NCBI GenBank assembly: GCA_023101725.1
Contig: JALJCO010010210.1
Coordinates: 171,469-235,468 of the forward strand
Direction of reading: 5' to 3'
Length of the DNA: 64,000 nucleotides
DNA from: Atherinomorus stipes
Taxonomy: Eukaryota; Chordata; Actinopteri; Atheriniformes; Atherinidae
The position numbers and the translations under genes are program-made. A model generated the notes under the pieces. The model was not told where the DNA came from. It saw nothing but the letters and a program-made list of their open reading frames with translations, and ran no database searches. Positions within the stretch are counted from its first letter, which is position 1, and the number at the start of each line of letters is the position of its first letter. This document shows positions 1-12,200 of the stretch, in pieces.

Positions 1-1195
1 CACTGATGTGGTGCAAGAGTTGAGAATGTGGAACACTACCTGTCCTTGGATATGGGCATTCACAGGTCACATGATCCCATCATGCACTTATAACCTGTAA
101 ACTGTGTGGTGAATACTGCACCGGTCAGCTCATAGTTATTCACCTGTTTCAGTCAGCCCCCCTCCCAACATCGTTTCCAACATTATTGGCCTTGTGATTA
201 GTGCTGTCTGACCTGTACTCTCCCACTGTGAAGCAGCTAAAATGATGCCTTTGTTTTGCAAATGAGATTTACCCTTGAGGTGCTCTGATACGGTGATGAA
301 TCTGCACGTCTCTGAAAAGGAAAGAATGGATGAAAAGTTACATTTATACAATACGAAACCGGACATGAACTTTTGACCTGCTGAATAGAATCAGATTATG
401 CCTAATTGATTTTACAGCTCAAAGGATAATCAAGACGAGCTATGCGATAATAGCTATTGACATCCTGATAAAGTTTACAACAAGTCAATACAGAGGTGCT
501 TCATGTTTAAACAATGAGGGGCAGGTATGATTCAAACAGAGGGAACTGATACATAAATGCTCGACCATTTATGGCTTTAAGTACCAGAGACTGTGTTGAG
601 ATTGTTAGATTGTTGTCATGTCCATTTTTGTTCTAAAGGTGCTGTATGTCACCTTTAAAGCAACCTATCAATAAAAAGTAGTTTTAAAAATGACATGACC
701 AGTGTTATATTGTTTCCTCCATGCCATGTTTGTTCAGACCTATGGTTCAGACACGAACCACCAGCTGCTCAAGATATGACCTTTAGCATTTTTCATCCGT
801 GACCAACATTGTTTCGCCTACATGACTGGAAGGGCGAGGGGGAGGCAAAAGGCCATCACTTGGGTTTAACTTGAACACCCAATGTCATTAGTACAAACTA
901 CTCTTTGAAAACTTGATAATTTAGAAAAGATCCGATCAGTGTTTCAAGGATATGTTTAAGGCAGGGTGGATGATGTCTTCCAGGGGCATTTTTTTTTTTT
1001 TTACAATATTGGTTAAAATCTCCTCCACACCCCGATTGCAGCCAATTAATTAAATGTTCTGACACAAAAATATAAAAAGATTTGGTCACCTGTGGAACGG
1101 ACAGGACTGAAAAAATGAAAGCATCCAATCATCTTGAACGGCCTGTTCTTGATGACTGAATGATATGTTCATCAAACTCAACTGTCATTTCCCCC
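1..1195. other. Unique AT-rich sequence, no gene seen
   Basis: No coding exon, RNA gene or complete mobile element is recognisable. There is a T-run at 989-1002. A small inverted motif (AAAGGTG/CACCTTT) lies at about 637-661 and resembles the tips of the TTAA-site elements found elsewhere in the window, but it is too short to call. Confidence 0.5.
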
Positions 1196-2092
1196 CCCCT
1201 CTCCGCAGGTCAGGTGTGTGGGGCAAGGACATCAGGGTGGGGGCTGGCCTGTGCTGGGGGGGTCGTCTGGAGGGTCCTGTCCTCCGGGGTGTCGGCTGGG
1301 CCGCCTGGGTTTTGTGGGGGGGTGTGCTTGGGCCCTGGGCCCCATGCTGTGCCTGCCCAGAGGGGGGGACCGGCGCCTGGTGGGGTCAGCAGCTGCTGGT
1401 GTTGGTCCGCTGGGGCCTGGGCCCCAAGACCGCGGGGTGCCGCCCCTCTGGGGGGATGCATGTCCGTCTCTTTGGCTGGGGCCTGGGTCTCGGGCTGTGC
1501 GGGCTTCCCTCCTCCTTGCAGAGACGAGGCTGCATCTGCATGACTGTATCACCATAGAGACCCTTTATCATGCATGTTGACACTGTGACGCTGCTTCCCG
1601 TTGCTCTGACTAGGTTGTACCTCTTCTCTGCGTAGTTCTGCGTGTGTTTGGATGAGCTGATGATACTTAAGCCACCTGCAGGTCCCCCTGAGAGGGGATT
1701 GCTAGTTTTGCTTTCCAGCAGAGACCTTGGAATGTTGTTTAGGGGTTTCTGTACAGATGCACCAATGAACTGTGTGAGTGGATCCATGATTTTTCTCCTC
1801 TTTCTCCCTCTCTCTCTCTCTCTTCCTCACTCCTTTCTCTCTGTTCCACTTTCTATCATTACCTCTGTTAACTTTCATTTCTCCCTTGTCAGGCCCAGCA
1901 GTATGGTATGGAATGCTGTTATAGACAAATGTTTAATTAAAGAAATAAAATGAATAAACAGGATATCAAGGGGGGCCTTGTGTTCATAAAGCTCCCATTG
2001 GCAAAGCAAATCTGTTCAACACAATAAAGCAACCAGATCACCATTCTGCTGCTACGATGCTGGACAGGACAAGTAAAAGAGAAAAAAAAAAA
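1196..2092 (+). repeat. GC-rich block plus tail, probable 3' end of a non-LTR retroelement
   Basis: A polypyrimidine tract leads into about 330 bp of very G-rich sequence (1208-1535). Then come ordinary sequence, a CT-rich microsatellite (about 1796-1822), AATAAA-like motifs near 1940-1955 and a final A-run at about 2081-2092. The last 110 bp, beginning TGTTCATAAAGCTCCC, recurs at 31711-31830, where it also ends in an A-rich tract. A shared 3' segment ending in an A-rich tail is what a 5'-truncated retroelement leaves. The family was not identified. Open frames in the G-rich part exist in several frames on both strands because the composition has few stop codons, so they are not taken as genes. 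Confidence 0.45.
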
Positions 2093-4784
2093 AGTATCTT
2101 GCTCGAACCGTTTTTCCAGGATTGCCTACCCTGCCTATAAAAGTTAAGTTGAGTTTTTCATTTTGGTGATTTAATAGCTCAGTTTAGTGAAAACTTGCCA
2201 TTTTACATTTCAGGATGTGGAGGAGCTTACATTTTTTCCAGCAAATGCGTTGGTAATGTGCACATATGAATGCTTTATAGTCCAAAAACAAAGCTTGTTT
2301 TGTAGGCAGATTTTAAAAGATTGTGGTTTTGCTCTGAAAAAGAAAAAAAGGGGGAGAAAAATTAGCCTGCCAAAAAAAACGGAATCCGTCTGATAGAAAT
2401 TGTCACCCGATTTTTTTTTTTTTTCTAATGTGCATGTAAACATGCCTAATATCCGATTTATCAACACATTATTCAATGCTACATTCCTATTGGTTGTTAG
2501 AGGAGGTATTGTTGGAGGAATCACAGTGCTGGATGATCCTAAACATCTGAATTACTTGAGATTTGCCCCCATCTATCTTTGGTCACAAGACTATGACAAC
2601 AGTGGTCTTTACCTCTCACTGTACAATGCAGGACTAATATCTTTATCCATGGCTCAAGATAACCTCATGATTGCTTCAAGTTGGTCTTTTTCCATCTAGG
2701 ACAGCTGAAAATTGCACCATGTATACAGTACCAGTCCTTACTGTTTGCTCTGAAGATTGAGGTCAGCTACATGTGCTTTAAAATGAATGCCTTTCTTTGT
2801 GCACTTTTTGTTGTGCAGTAGTCAGGGAATGTCACCAGCCACTGGCTCCAGATTTTGTGCAGGTAGCAGCTCCTGAACACTGTAAAAAGTCTTTTGCATG
2901 TGCTTTTGTTATGCCTAGTGAAGCTTTGTTTCTTCAAAGAGGAAAAGCACAAAATTGGAGAAAATTCAGTCACTTCTTGTTGAGATATGCACAAAGGAGA
3001 GAAAAATGCACTTTAGTGTTTAGATTTGTGTACAGTGCTTGAGTAAACCTTCTTTATTTCTAAACTTCTTCAGTTAACACAGATTATATAAGGACGTCTG
3101 CAAACCTGCTTCATTATTTTAGTTTCAGCATATTCTGTCAGGGGGGAGGTGTCCCTATACGCTAGGGACAAAGTTAATGTGCCACTTGTGACATTTACAA
3201 AGTGCACACGAATTGTTATATTAGCTGTGGCTGCGCATGCTGGTGAAGATGGTGGTAATCAGTCTTAGCCAAGGCAGGTGCGATAGGGCACGCAGCAGGC
3301 CTAACAAAGACAGATTGGGACCTGCAGGGCACATAGCCATAACCAGCAGATCCTCTCACACACTTCTGCTTAAAGCTCTGAAATGTGACCGTGCATGGAT
3401 CACTGCTGACAGGATAGAGATACTGCACGCATAAAACATAGCGGACTCATGCAAGGCATTGTAGACTTCTAAAGATCAGACAGCTTATGTGGAGTTACAA
3501 CATTGGAGAGAACAAAATCATAGCCAAACTGACAAGCAAGTTAATTTAGTGTAGTAGTGAACACTGTGAAAATAAAAGGAAAAGTACCCATTTCAAATTA
3601 GTTTAGCATTTTTAGCCCACATGTTGAGTTCATTTTAACATTTTACATGGTTATTTTTCTGAGTCCAGATTACAGGTTCACAAAAAAAACAAAAAACATT
3701 TAAATCTATTGTAAATCTGTAGTTGCCACAAAACATACGTCGATCCCTCTTCAATACCCTTCATCTGAGGTGAGCCCCAGTTTAAGATTCAGAACATGTA
3801 TGTTTGAACCAGCTTCTGGACAAGTGCACACATCCTGTGCATGAGATTCTCTTTACCCTATTGACTGAGGATGAGTCTGTCACTGGATCCGGATTAAAGT
3901 CTTAAGACTATCTATAAAAATGTGCCGGGCAATGAGGGGGGAACTTGTCAAAGATTTGTTTGCTGTCAGGGGCTTGTTAGTGCCAAAAGAAGGTATGGCT
4001 GCAGAATAGCAAGTTTCTATTTCTGTTTGGGCTCCAAAGTCATCTCAAGATCACACTTCTCTCTTGCCACAGTTCTAATAAATAGGCTCTAAGTGATCGT
4101 TGACATCTTGTCATTATAATAAAGAGATCTTTTTTCTTTATGTTTTGTGGAAGTGGGGTTGTGTTGCGTAGTCATTAAGAGTTCTCTGCAGCATGACAAC
4201 AAGCAGAGGACTCTCAGTTGGGAGAACCAGGGGGAATTCTGATGGGGGCGCTAAGCTAACAGGTACTCAGAGAAAAGAGCCACATATAAGTAAATTTTCA
4301 TTGCCTGTAACAACTTAAATATTTCTCGGCAGCTTAAGCTAGCTCCATATATGGAGAATTTTGTCATCTGAAAAACATCTGTGTTACTCTGTCTGAGCAG
4401 ATTTAAACCTTTATGCAGGTATCTATCCGTCGCCATCTCAGCATTGCAGACACCTACTTTTTCAACACAGATGTGCAGCCCACCAAGAAGCTAACGCTTC
4501 AGCTCCAGAGATGAGGCTTTACTTTAATTAAATACTGACTGGCTTAATGCAAGCCAGCAAGAGTCACTGCAGCTCTTTGTCCATGTTGATTTTTGTCTTT
4601 TCCACAGCAGAGCAAAGCTAAAAGACCAACAACAGCACCAACAAAAAGCAGCCAATTCTCAGATTTTTCTCAGATTTTTCTGAGACTGCCCTCTAGTGGT
4701 AACGAAACGCTGGAACATGTGGTGTGCCCTTGCAGGGCATTAATGAAACATTTGAAGACCTTTATTCAGCCTGGAAGGGCACAG
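2093..4784. other. Non-coding sequence, nothing recognised
   Basis: AT-rich sequence with short T- and A-runs (for example at 2411-2424). No open frame here has splice signals or residue patterns that look like a real exon, and no repeat could be delimited. Confidence 0.5.
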
Positions 4785-5078
4785 TGTGTGAGAATTATAT
4801 ATATCTAGAGGTAAATACAGTATGTGCATAAGAATTATCTGAAATGTTGAGCCCAGTTTTGAATGGACAGTGGCCATTGGTGACCAAATTTCTTCCAGAT
4901 TTGTGTTTTCATCTGCAAGTGGATCCAATGGCCTCAAACTCAATGACTGCACTACTGTACTTTATACTGTCTTCTTCTATGTGTCTTTTAAGGTGTTATG
5001 AAAGCAAACAGTCCTCTAGCATCAATCAAATAAAACAAGTTCTGTAGTTTTTAAGCTCAGAGGGTTTTCAGTTCACAA
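4785..5078 (+). mobile_element. Truncated TTAA-site MITE (left part)
   Basis: The segment begins with a version of the CACAGTGTGTGAGAATT tip. It then follows the complete element at 39525-40060 through recognisable blocks such as TTGGTGACCAAATTTCTTCC, GTGGATCCAATGG and GTCTTTTAAGG. It stops about where that element reads TTTTCAGAGGG, so the right terminus is missing. Non-autonomous, with no coding capacity. Confidence 0.55.
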
Positions 5079-5100
5079 AATCAGTAGTTTGCTCATACAG

Positions 5101-5670
5101 AGGCTGTGCCTCAATCAGCACATTTGCACTATGTTTAAGTGCATAGTGCATTTAAGCTCTAGTGCTCTGAAAAGTACCCAGATGCTGCCGTAACGACGGC
5201 CAAAAATGCAGTGTGAACAAAGCACACTACTCTAACTAAATGGACACCATCTTGCTGACGTAGCGAAAGAGGCAGGACTTTCAAACTGTTTTCAGAGCTA
5301 AATAATGGTAGAGAACAAAACAGTGGCGACCCCAGCTGCAGCAGAGGTTGTACTGAACTGATGTAAGTAACGTTCATGAAATTATTCAGGTGGCATGCTA
5401 ACAAGCTGTTCACTCCCCGATGACAGTTCTAATCTGGTCCTTTGTTTGAGGCTGAGTTTTAATTCGGCTTAGTAGAATTAGCACATGTAGATATTAGCTG
5501 TTTGAGCAGGCAACGCTAGTCCGTTACTTCCAGTAAGTGCAGTGCTCCGTTCAGGCCAGCACTTACTGTAGCCACGATCTTGTGCACTACTAATGGTGTG
5601 CACAGTGTGCACTACGTACTGAATTCCAGTGCACTCATGTAAGTGCAATGATTGAGACGCACTCAGAAAC
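5101..5670. mobile_element. Diverged MITE with terminal inverted repeats
   Basis: The left end (GTGCCTCAATCAGCAC...TTGCACT) and the right end (AGTGCAATGATTGAGACGCAC) are inverted versions of one another with gaps. Between them is about 500 bp of non-coding sequence with internal GTGCACT-type motifs. No target duplication could be fixed, so the superfamily is open; hAT-like is a guess. Confidence 0.45.
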
Positions 5671-6029
5671 TAGTAGAAATGGTGGCACAAATAAGGCAGC
5701 TGTCATAAAGCTCATTCTAAGAATTAAAAATAAAAGTATTTTTAGTTAGGTCAGTTGTGATACATTCCATTTCTCTGCTTTGGTCTTCAATCTGTTACAT
5801 GTTGCACCTTTAAGCATGTTTGCATTGACATACTTAGTTGTCCAATATAATCAAGTAGTGTGGTCCTAAAATACCAACTATGGCCACTAATAAGTGAATA
5901 AAAATCATTGAAAAGCAACTTCATCTTTTTGAGTATTCCCATTTTCCTATTCCTCCCCAAAGTAACGCCCAGCAGTAGGTTATCCAACAAATCTGGCACA
6001 GAGTCAGCTGAGCCGCATTAGGACAAGTT

Positions 6030-6067
6030 GGGTGTAGAACGTGCTGAGGATAGCACGTTTTACACCC
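6030..6067. repeat. Near-perfect stem-loop, 16-bp arms
   Basis: GGGTGTAGAACGTGCT at 6030-6045 pairs with AGCACGTTTTACACCC at 6052-6067, with one mismatch and a 6-base loop. The right arm also begins a 38-bp direct repeat found again 1.1 kb downstream. Function unknown. No T-run or promoter element is attached that would make it a terminator or a small-RNA gene by inspection. Confidence 0.7.
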
Positions 6068-6090
6068 GTTGGTTAGTCAGAGTGCCTCCA
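6053..6090 (+). repeat. 38-bp direct repeat, copy A
   Basis: It starts GCACGTTTTACACCCGTT and ends CAGAGTGCCTCCA. It matches copy B at 7140-7177 in 35 of 38 positions. It overlaps the right arm of the stem-loop. Confidence 0.75.
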
Positions 6091-6596
6091 GATAAGTCCA
6101 GTGCCCATTAAATCTAATCAGAAAGTGTGTCCAAAAGGCGACAATTCTTTCTTCTGTTTGTCCCGGGTCCTCTTCTGCTTACGGAGCTAAGTGCTTCACA
6201 AAACCCTCTAACCAGTCAGAGATCTGGTGCCACCATAGGTTTTCCATCTATCTCATTAAAACAGATGATTTCTAAAATGATTTCTAATTTAGTGCTCTCC
6301 AGAAGTCTGGTACATGTGCCTTTTGAAATTCACAACAACTGAAAAACAACATTCAAGAAATATGACTAAAAAACATGAGTGTGTTGTTTGGTAAACTCAG
6401 TGTTAGTGCACAGACCTGCTGTGCATATGCATTCAAACATTAGTTTGTCTTAAAGTCTGGCCAAAGACTTAAATAAATGTGGAGTCAAAGATAAAAGATG
6501 CCCAGAAGTCATGTAATCTTTGCCAGCCATTTCCCTCTTAATATAAGGTCTTAACTCCTTTAGAAGCAATTAGAAATTACATCTACTCTGTTTGCC

Positions 6597-6925
6597 TTGA
6601 TAAGAGATAAAATGTTGCCTGCGTCTCTGTGCAAACAAAATGCTAATGAAAGGCCACCCAACTGGCTGCATACCGGGCAAGTGCGCCTCTGGAACCCACA
6701 TGCAGATTACCTGCCTGCCGACCTGTTCCTAATTATTATTCATGTTTACAAACTTTCATCTCATGGGACGGGCTGCAGAGCCAGCTGCATGCGAGATGAG
6801 CAAACAGTGGCTGCAGCGGCATACAGGAGTGGACATGAATTTATTCATGGCAAAAAGAGCCCATCCACGCGAGGGCCCCTGTGTCTCCTCTCTGCCTCCC
6901 TTGAGAGAGGACATTTATGAAGACA
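6597..6925. promoter_or_regulatory. Candidate conserved non-coding element
   Basis: This repeat-free, moderately GC-rich block stands out from its AT-rich surroundings. It contains homeodomain-type cores such as TGCTAATGAAAGG and CCTAATTATTATTCATG. The open frames across it (107 and 63 residues, overlapping in different frames) show no recognisable domain and no splice context. Calling it an enhancer-like element is inference from composition alone. Confidence 0.25.
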
Positions 6926-8565
6926 TTCCCTGAAAATCTAAATACCAGCATTATCATTCCAAGCAGCAAGTACCTGCGTCATGACTGCATTTGTTGCCGT
7001 GCCAACACTGCTCCCGTCAACCCAAACCCACCACACCACTACTGCAATTTACTATATCCGATGGATGTAGCCAAGCAAGGTGAGGGAGAGTTCAGCGTTT
7101 GCGTTACCCATGGGATATTTGGAGAGGCGCTTAGCGATGGCACGTTTTACACCCGTTCGTCAGGCAGAGTGCCTCCATCCACCTCCTACAAAGCCGGGAA
7201 CCTGACACTGACTCGCAGCTATGCTCTGTAGCAATTTATATCCCAGTCTGTTTCTCTCACACACACACCGGGGACACAATCATAGGTAGAGAGACAAATA
7301 ATGGATGCATCCTCATTTAGAGATCAATGTGTGTATGGGATCTAAGCTTGCTGAGTCTTTTGTTTTTCCACATTAAACGCCCCACTTTCCACTTTCCAGT
7401 TGTGCTATGCAACTTCATTTGTGCTGGTAGCTTCGGGTGTGACTCAAAATACATCATAAGAAGATCCAAAGTTGTCTATTTTTTCAGTTTTCTGTGATAC
7501 ACTCCAGGTGTCTTTAAAATCAGCTCGGTCTAATAAACACATACACACTGTCAGTCGCTTCATAACTGATGGCAGCTGCGTGTGCTGTCAGTTTGAGTCA
7601 GTCAGTTCTATCAAAACACAAAATGCTCTACAATTACAGCTTGTTGTCAGTGTTTGATGAGGCATTAAGACAACAGAATAAGTTGTCAAACTGAAGCTCA
7701 GGCTGCTCAGATATTGTCTAGATGACAAGAAACAGATGACGCCTGCCTTTGCTTCCCTCATAAAGGCCTACAGACCACACATCCTGAGATATAAAACAGT
7801 GAAAGGAAGGAGCGTTTTTATTTGACAAATCAATCAAAAATGATGTTGCGGGGTGACACTCAGCCCTCGAGTAGTCCAGCATAGACTCAAAAAGCCCGAC
7901 ACACCAAGGGCAAATTATTTTTGTTTGTGGCAGTCATTAGTTAAAAGGGTGATTAATGCACTAATGAATCATTAGAAGAGATCATTCCGGGGTTGCAGTG
8001 TGCCATCTCGTAAAGTAATTGACCTAAATTAAGCCAGCCTCTGTAGGGCTTGCCTTGTTCTCCCATTTTCTGACCACTGCTTCAGATTTCCAGTCAGCAG
8101 CTGAAGCTGTCCAGTCGGCCAGTGCCGCAGGGTCAGCTGGAGCAGATGAAAACCCCAGGAGAATGGAGGGAAATGAAGGGAAGAAGGAGAGTCTCCAAAG
8201 TAATCCTATGCTCCCAAAACAAATTGGCTCTTGCCTCCCGTCTTAGCGCTGCAAGGGAGTACCACTGGGAAAAGAATCAATTCCACCTGACCTTCCAACT
8301 TAATCACTAATCGCTCCGCTGGCACTCTGGTGAGACCTCCAGCACTGTGAGACGATGTAGGGGGCAGGGCCAGTGGTGGTCCAAATGTCAGCCGAGAAAG
8401 CTACAGTAAGCATTTTTGACTCATTTCAGAGCAATGATGTCTGAGGTTTTCCACTCAAGACTTCAGCACCGACAGAAAACCATATTTAGATCTGTTCATT
8501 CATAAATATAAATGCCATCTTCACCATGGCTGATCGAATATATAACCCCTCATTTAATTTACAAA
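6926..8565. other. Non-coding sequence, no gene seen
   Basis: Mostly unique sequence. It holds the second copy of the 38-bp direct repeat and a short CA-rich run near 7256. An open frame at 6917-7231 (104 codons) has no recognisable motif. Confidence 0.45.
7140..7177 (+). repeat. 38-bp direct repeat, copy B
   Basis: Same orientation as copy A, with three substitutions. Unlike copy A it has no complementary arm upstream, so it cannot form the same hairpin. Confidence 0.75.
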
Positions 8566-8794
8566 CATCACTTCCATTAGATGGGTTGGGTTTCTATATG
8601 CTGGATTGTCCAATAGTCCATTTGCAAGTGAACCCAGACCCCCAGCTTCCAGGTGGACCAGAGTCCACTTCTTTGGTGCCCACCAGAGTATGGTTGGTGT
8701 TCAGACTGCGCCAAACAAAGCAGACTATCCGTGGAACCGGACCACGGTCCGTGTAAAGCAGACCAAACAGCCAGAGTGTGAACGCACCCTAAAA
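8566..8794 (+). mobile_element. Right part of a Harbinger-like DNA element
   Basis: The block from ACTTCCATTAG through GGATTGTCCAATAGTCC and ATTTGCAAGTGAACCCAGAC recurs at 24670-24930, where a separate element interrupts it. It ends in GTGTGAACGCACCCTA, the inverse of the TAGGGTGTATTCGCAC tip at 24257. No transposase frame is present. The Harbinger assignment rests on terminal style only. Confidence 0.45.
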
Positions 8795-9231
8795 CAGTCT
8801 CTTAAACTGGGGGTTTCCACCCCCATGGTGGTCCCAAGATCATTTCTGGGGGCCGCCAGATCATGGTATGAAAATACAGCCTACATTTACTAACTAAATT
8901 AGGGATTTTTATTAGGGCTGTCCAAACTGATGTTTGATGCAAGGAGATAATTTTTTTGAATTCATGTTTTACCACATTAATACACAAACAGTTTTCCTCA
9001 TGCGATATCAAAAGTCTGAAATTGGCATCATCCCGAAGATAGCAGCTGATTTTTTAGCCTTGTCACAGATGTCGATATAATCTACTAAAAACCAATATCC
9101 TCCTTACTGATTAGATTTTGATAGTTTTCAAGCCTTACACTCAGAGGATGCCCACATTTGATATATAAGTTAATTAACCTCTCAGTCATGGGGGTCTTGG
9201 GGTCGTGGCTCAAAAAATTTGAGAACCACTG
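8795..9231. mobile_element. hAT-type MITE
   Basis: The right end GAGAACCACTG, preceded by GGGGTCGTGGCTC, is the classic tip of a fish hAT MITE family. The left end, CAGTCTCTTAAACTGGGGG, is a diverged inverse copy. The 8-bp flanks (CCCTAAAA and AAGTAAAA) match at five positions, compatible with a decayed 8-bp duplication. It directly abuts the Harbinger-like end on its left. Confidence 0.6.
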
Positions 9232-12200
9232 AAGTAAAAGATTTATTCTTGAGCCTCTTTTCAATACCTGTAAACTCAAACCAACATGTAATGCAAAACA
9301 AAACCTATGATTTTATAGACAAAAACAATATCACTACAGTCTGGCACTAAAATGAATCAGATTTCTTAATGACACCAAAAACTCGGCTATCAAGACAGCA
9401 GTTAGCGTCCTTCCACCTACTCAACCATAATCAGTTTCAGTTCAGAATTTAGATTTAATGTTAGGTTATGTTTAGTTAGGTGTAAATGATTAGTTACAGT
9501 AGGTTTAAGGGATTAAAATGTTAGATATAGCAATAAAGGTGTGAAGTCGTGATTTACATTTTCAATTTTTTCCTGTATTTAAAATTGATTTGTACATACT
9601 ACAGATACATACAACACATCATTACAATAAAATTCTCTGAACACTAATGGCATCCTGCTGTAAAGCAGAAATATTGTAATAATGTAATTTCCATGAACAT
9701 ATTTTAATCTGCTTTAAACACTCTGATTGACACTATTGACCTTTTACCAATTAATTTTATTACTAAATGTATTTATTCAAAGACTATTTTTTAGACGGTT
9801 ATCTGAAAAATCAATGGTGATTTAAATAAATTAGCATAATTAATTTACCTTCTTATGTCAGACACAATTATATGAAAAAAAACCAACACATTGGAGTGTC
9901 AAACACAAATTTGTTTGATTAGGATTTGTACGTTGAACCAATATTACATGTTGGTCCAATGTAATTTTTTTGCGTGCATGAAACATGCAATGAATGATTC
10001 ATCAAGCTCTGAGAAACTGCATCTGTTCCACTGGAAGAATCTTGATGCAGCAGATTTGCAGCTACACAAAGGTCAGAACAGGATGAGACATAGCTGCACT
10101 TGTTTGTCATTGTAAATGTGATCACAGCTCTCATTTAATTTTGCACAACAAGACTCCTGTTTGCTCATAAACAGCTAAGAGTAGGATGAAATGACATGTT
10201 TAGCCTGTAATTAAAGGAAAGAAATCCTTAACACACCTTGGCTGTGTTTTACTTCTGAGTTTCTTGATTACAGAACTAATTTAATAATTATGCATGTAAA
10301 AATATGATAAATTATTCAGTTTTGGGGGGATTTTGCATGTTAATTTATTCAAATGTATTCCCTCTGTCTGTAATCTTGTGGCCTAACGTACTTTTGAGTT
10401 AGTCCTACCTGTGCAGACAACTCTCGAGTTGCCCTTCATTGAAGGATAAGGGGGAAAATAGCTTCTCCCTTCCTTTTGCTGATAAGCACACCCAGAAGCA
10501 GGTAGGCCTCCTGAGACCACACAGCTTTTCTCTACAACACTAACAATAGTCTGCCCTGCAGAAGGTCAATGAGAGAGAAATCCTCTTCTGCCTGCTTGGG
10601 GACCAGGTTGCAGAAGACTCAGCGACCTGACACGACCGACCACAGGGCTGCACAAGTTAAAGAAGTAAATAATATATGATCTAGTTTGCAGGCAGCGTTT
10701 TTTTGTTTAGCTTCATACACTTGAGAGCAGGAGGTGTATAATGAAAGGACAGTGGGTTTGTTAAGCCAAACATATGGCTGAGAAGATGAGGTAATGCCTC
10801 AGATTGCCTCCGGAGTTTGCCGGCACTGTAGCATCCATCTACATTTCACAAGTCAATATTTGCTGCATGTATTGGCTTCAGTAAATACTGCAGTCCACTC
10901 ACAGTGTTCATTCCAGTGGAGTCTGGGAATACAGCTCTCAGCCAGCTGTATAGTATGAAATTTGTTGTGTAGCCTACCCGTAATGACAAAAAAACCAAGC
11001 CAGGCAGGAGGTAATAAAGATTCTCTTTCTGCAGGGATGGTTCATATCCTCACTCTCCCTCACCCTTAATTTATTCCCTGAGGTGCTATGAGTGATTTTG
11101 TCTGTTTTTTCTCTTATATCAAACATTGCAGACTATTAGCTCTCAATAATCATTTGCTGCAGCCCAGGACACAATGATTTCCCATGACACATAAAACTGC
11201 AATAACGTCAACTCGGTTTCAGAAATAATATTGCCAACATTCTTTTTTATGTGTCTGTCCTGGATGGAGAAAATGCCTCTGTGCGATTCGCCCACTCAGA
11301 AAAGAGACTGCACAAACCATTTGTAAGTTTCAAAAGTTAAACCAATCTAGATTTGGCCCATTTTTTTCCAATTCTCCAACTGAGTCCCAATAGCAAGAGT
11401 AAAAATATGCATGCTGAGAGTTGCATTTAGTATTTAGGAGTCCCCTTATCCTTCATAACATATTTTTACATGCACAGCAATGCTTCCATATTAACCTATG
11501 TCAGACCTCTAAATAACAAGCTGTATCTTAACAGCATTTCATACAATTTAACCTGAAAAAGATCACATTCAAAGTAAGCAATTATATAATTCAAGCTACA
11601 AGTAATATGCCATCACATTATACAAACATGTTTACATCTTTGTCACACTGTTCTGTTGGTTTTTGCAACATTTCACTGCATGTGCTGCAGCAAAATTCTG
11701 GACAATGCACTTTCAAAGAGTTTAGTTAATTTCTTTATAAAGTTAAGTGAACTATATAGTGGTGAGCAAAGCAAAAAAGTCATGTTTCTTCTCTAAATTG
11801 GATTTTCTGTAGAAAATGATGCAACTGCCAGTCGCAGTCTCCACTTCTGAAGTACAGTGAAGGCAGCAGGAGTTCCAGAGAACAGGGCTCTGACACATTT
11901 TTGGGGTGAGGGAGAAGTGCTGCGTTTTGAGGGAAATGGATATAATGAATGAGTTGGATTAGTGCAAACATTGCAATGGGAAACACACATTTCTGGAGGC
12001 ATTAATTATTAATCAGACTATGATGCGTAACATATAAACAGGAAAACAAATGAAATATTCTACAGTACATGCAACCCACATAAGCAGGATAATAGAAATA
12101 TTGTCTTTTAGAGAATAAGGTCAATAACCAGAAAAGCGTTCTGCGTATAAACAGCAAATGTTCTAAATTCTTTCATTTTAAGAAGATTTAACCCTCATAG

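Larger units (their letters stand above)
5671..6596. other. Non-coding sequence around a stem-loop
   Basis: Apart from the stem-loop annotated separately, no gene or repeat was recognised. A GTTGCACCTTTAAGC motif at about 5802 resembles the right tip of the TTAA-site MITE family, but there is no attached body. Confidence 0.4.

Noticed and set aside
1160..1580. Overlapping open frames of 107-130 codons on both strands
   Set aside because: The G-rich composition removes stop codons in several frames at once. The translations are glycine/proline/tryptophan-rich without a domain.
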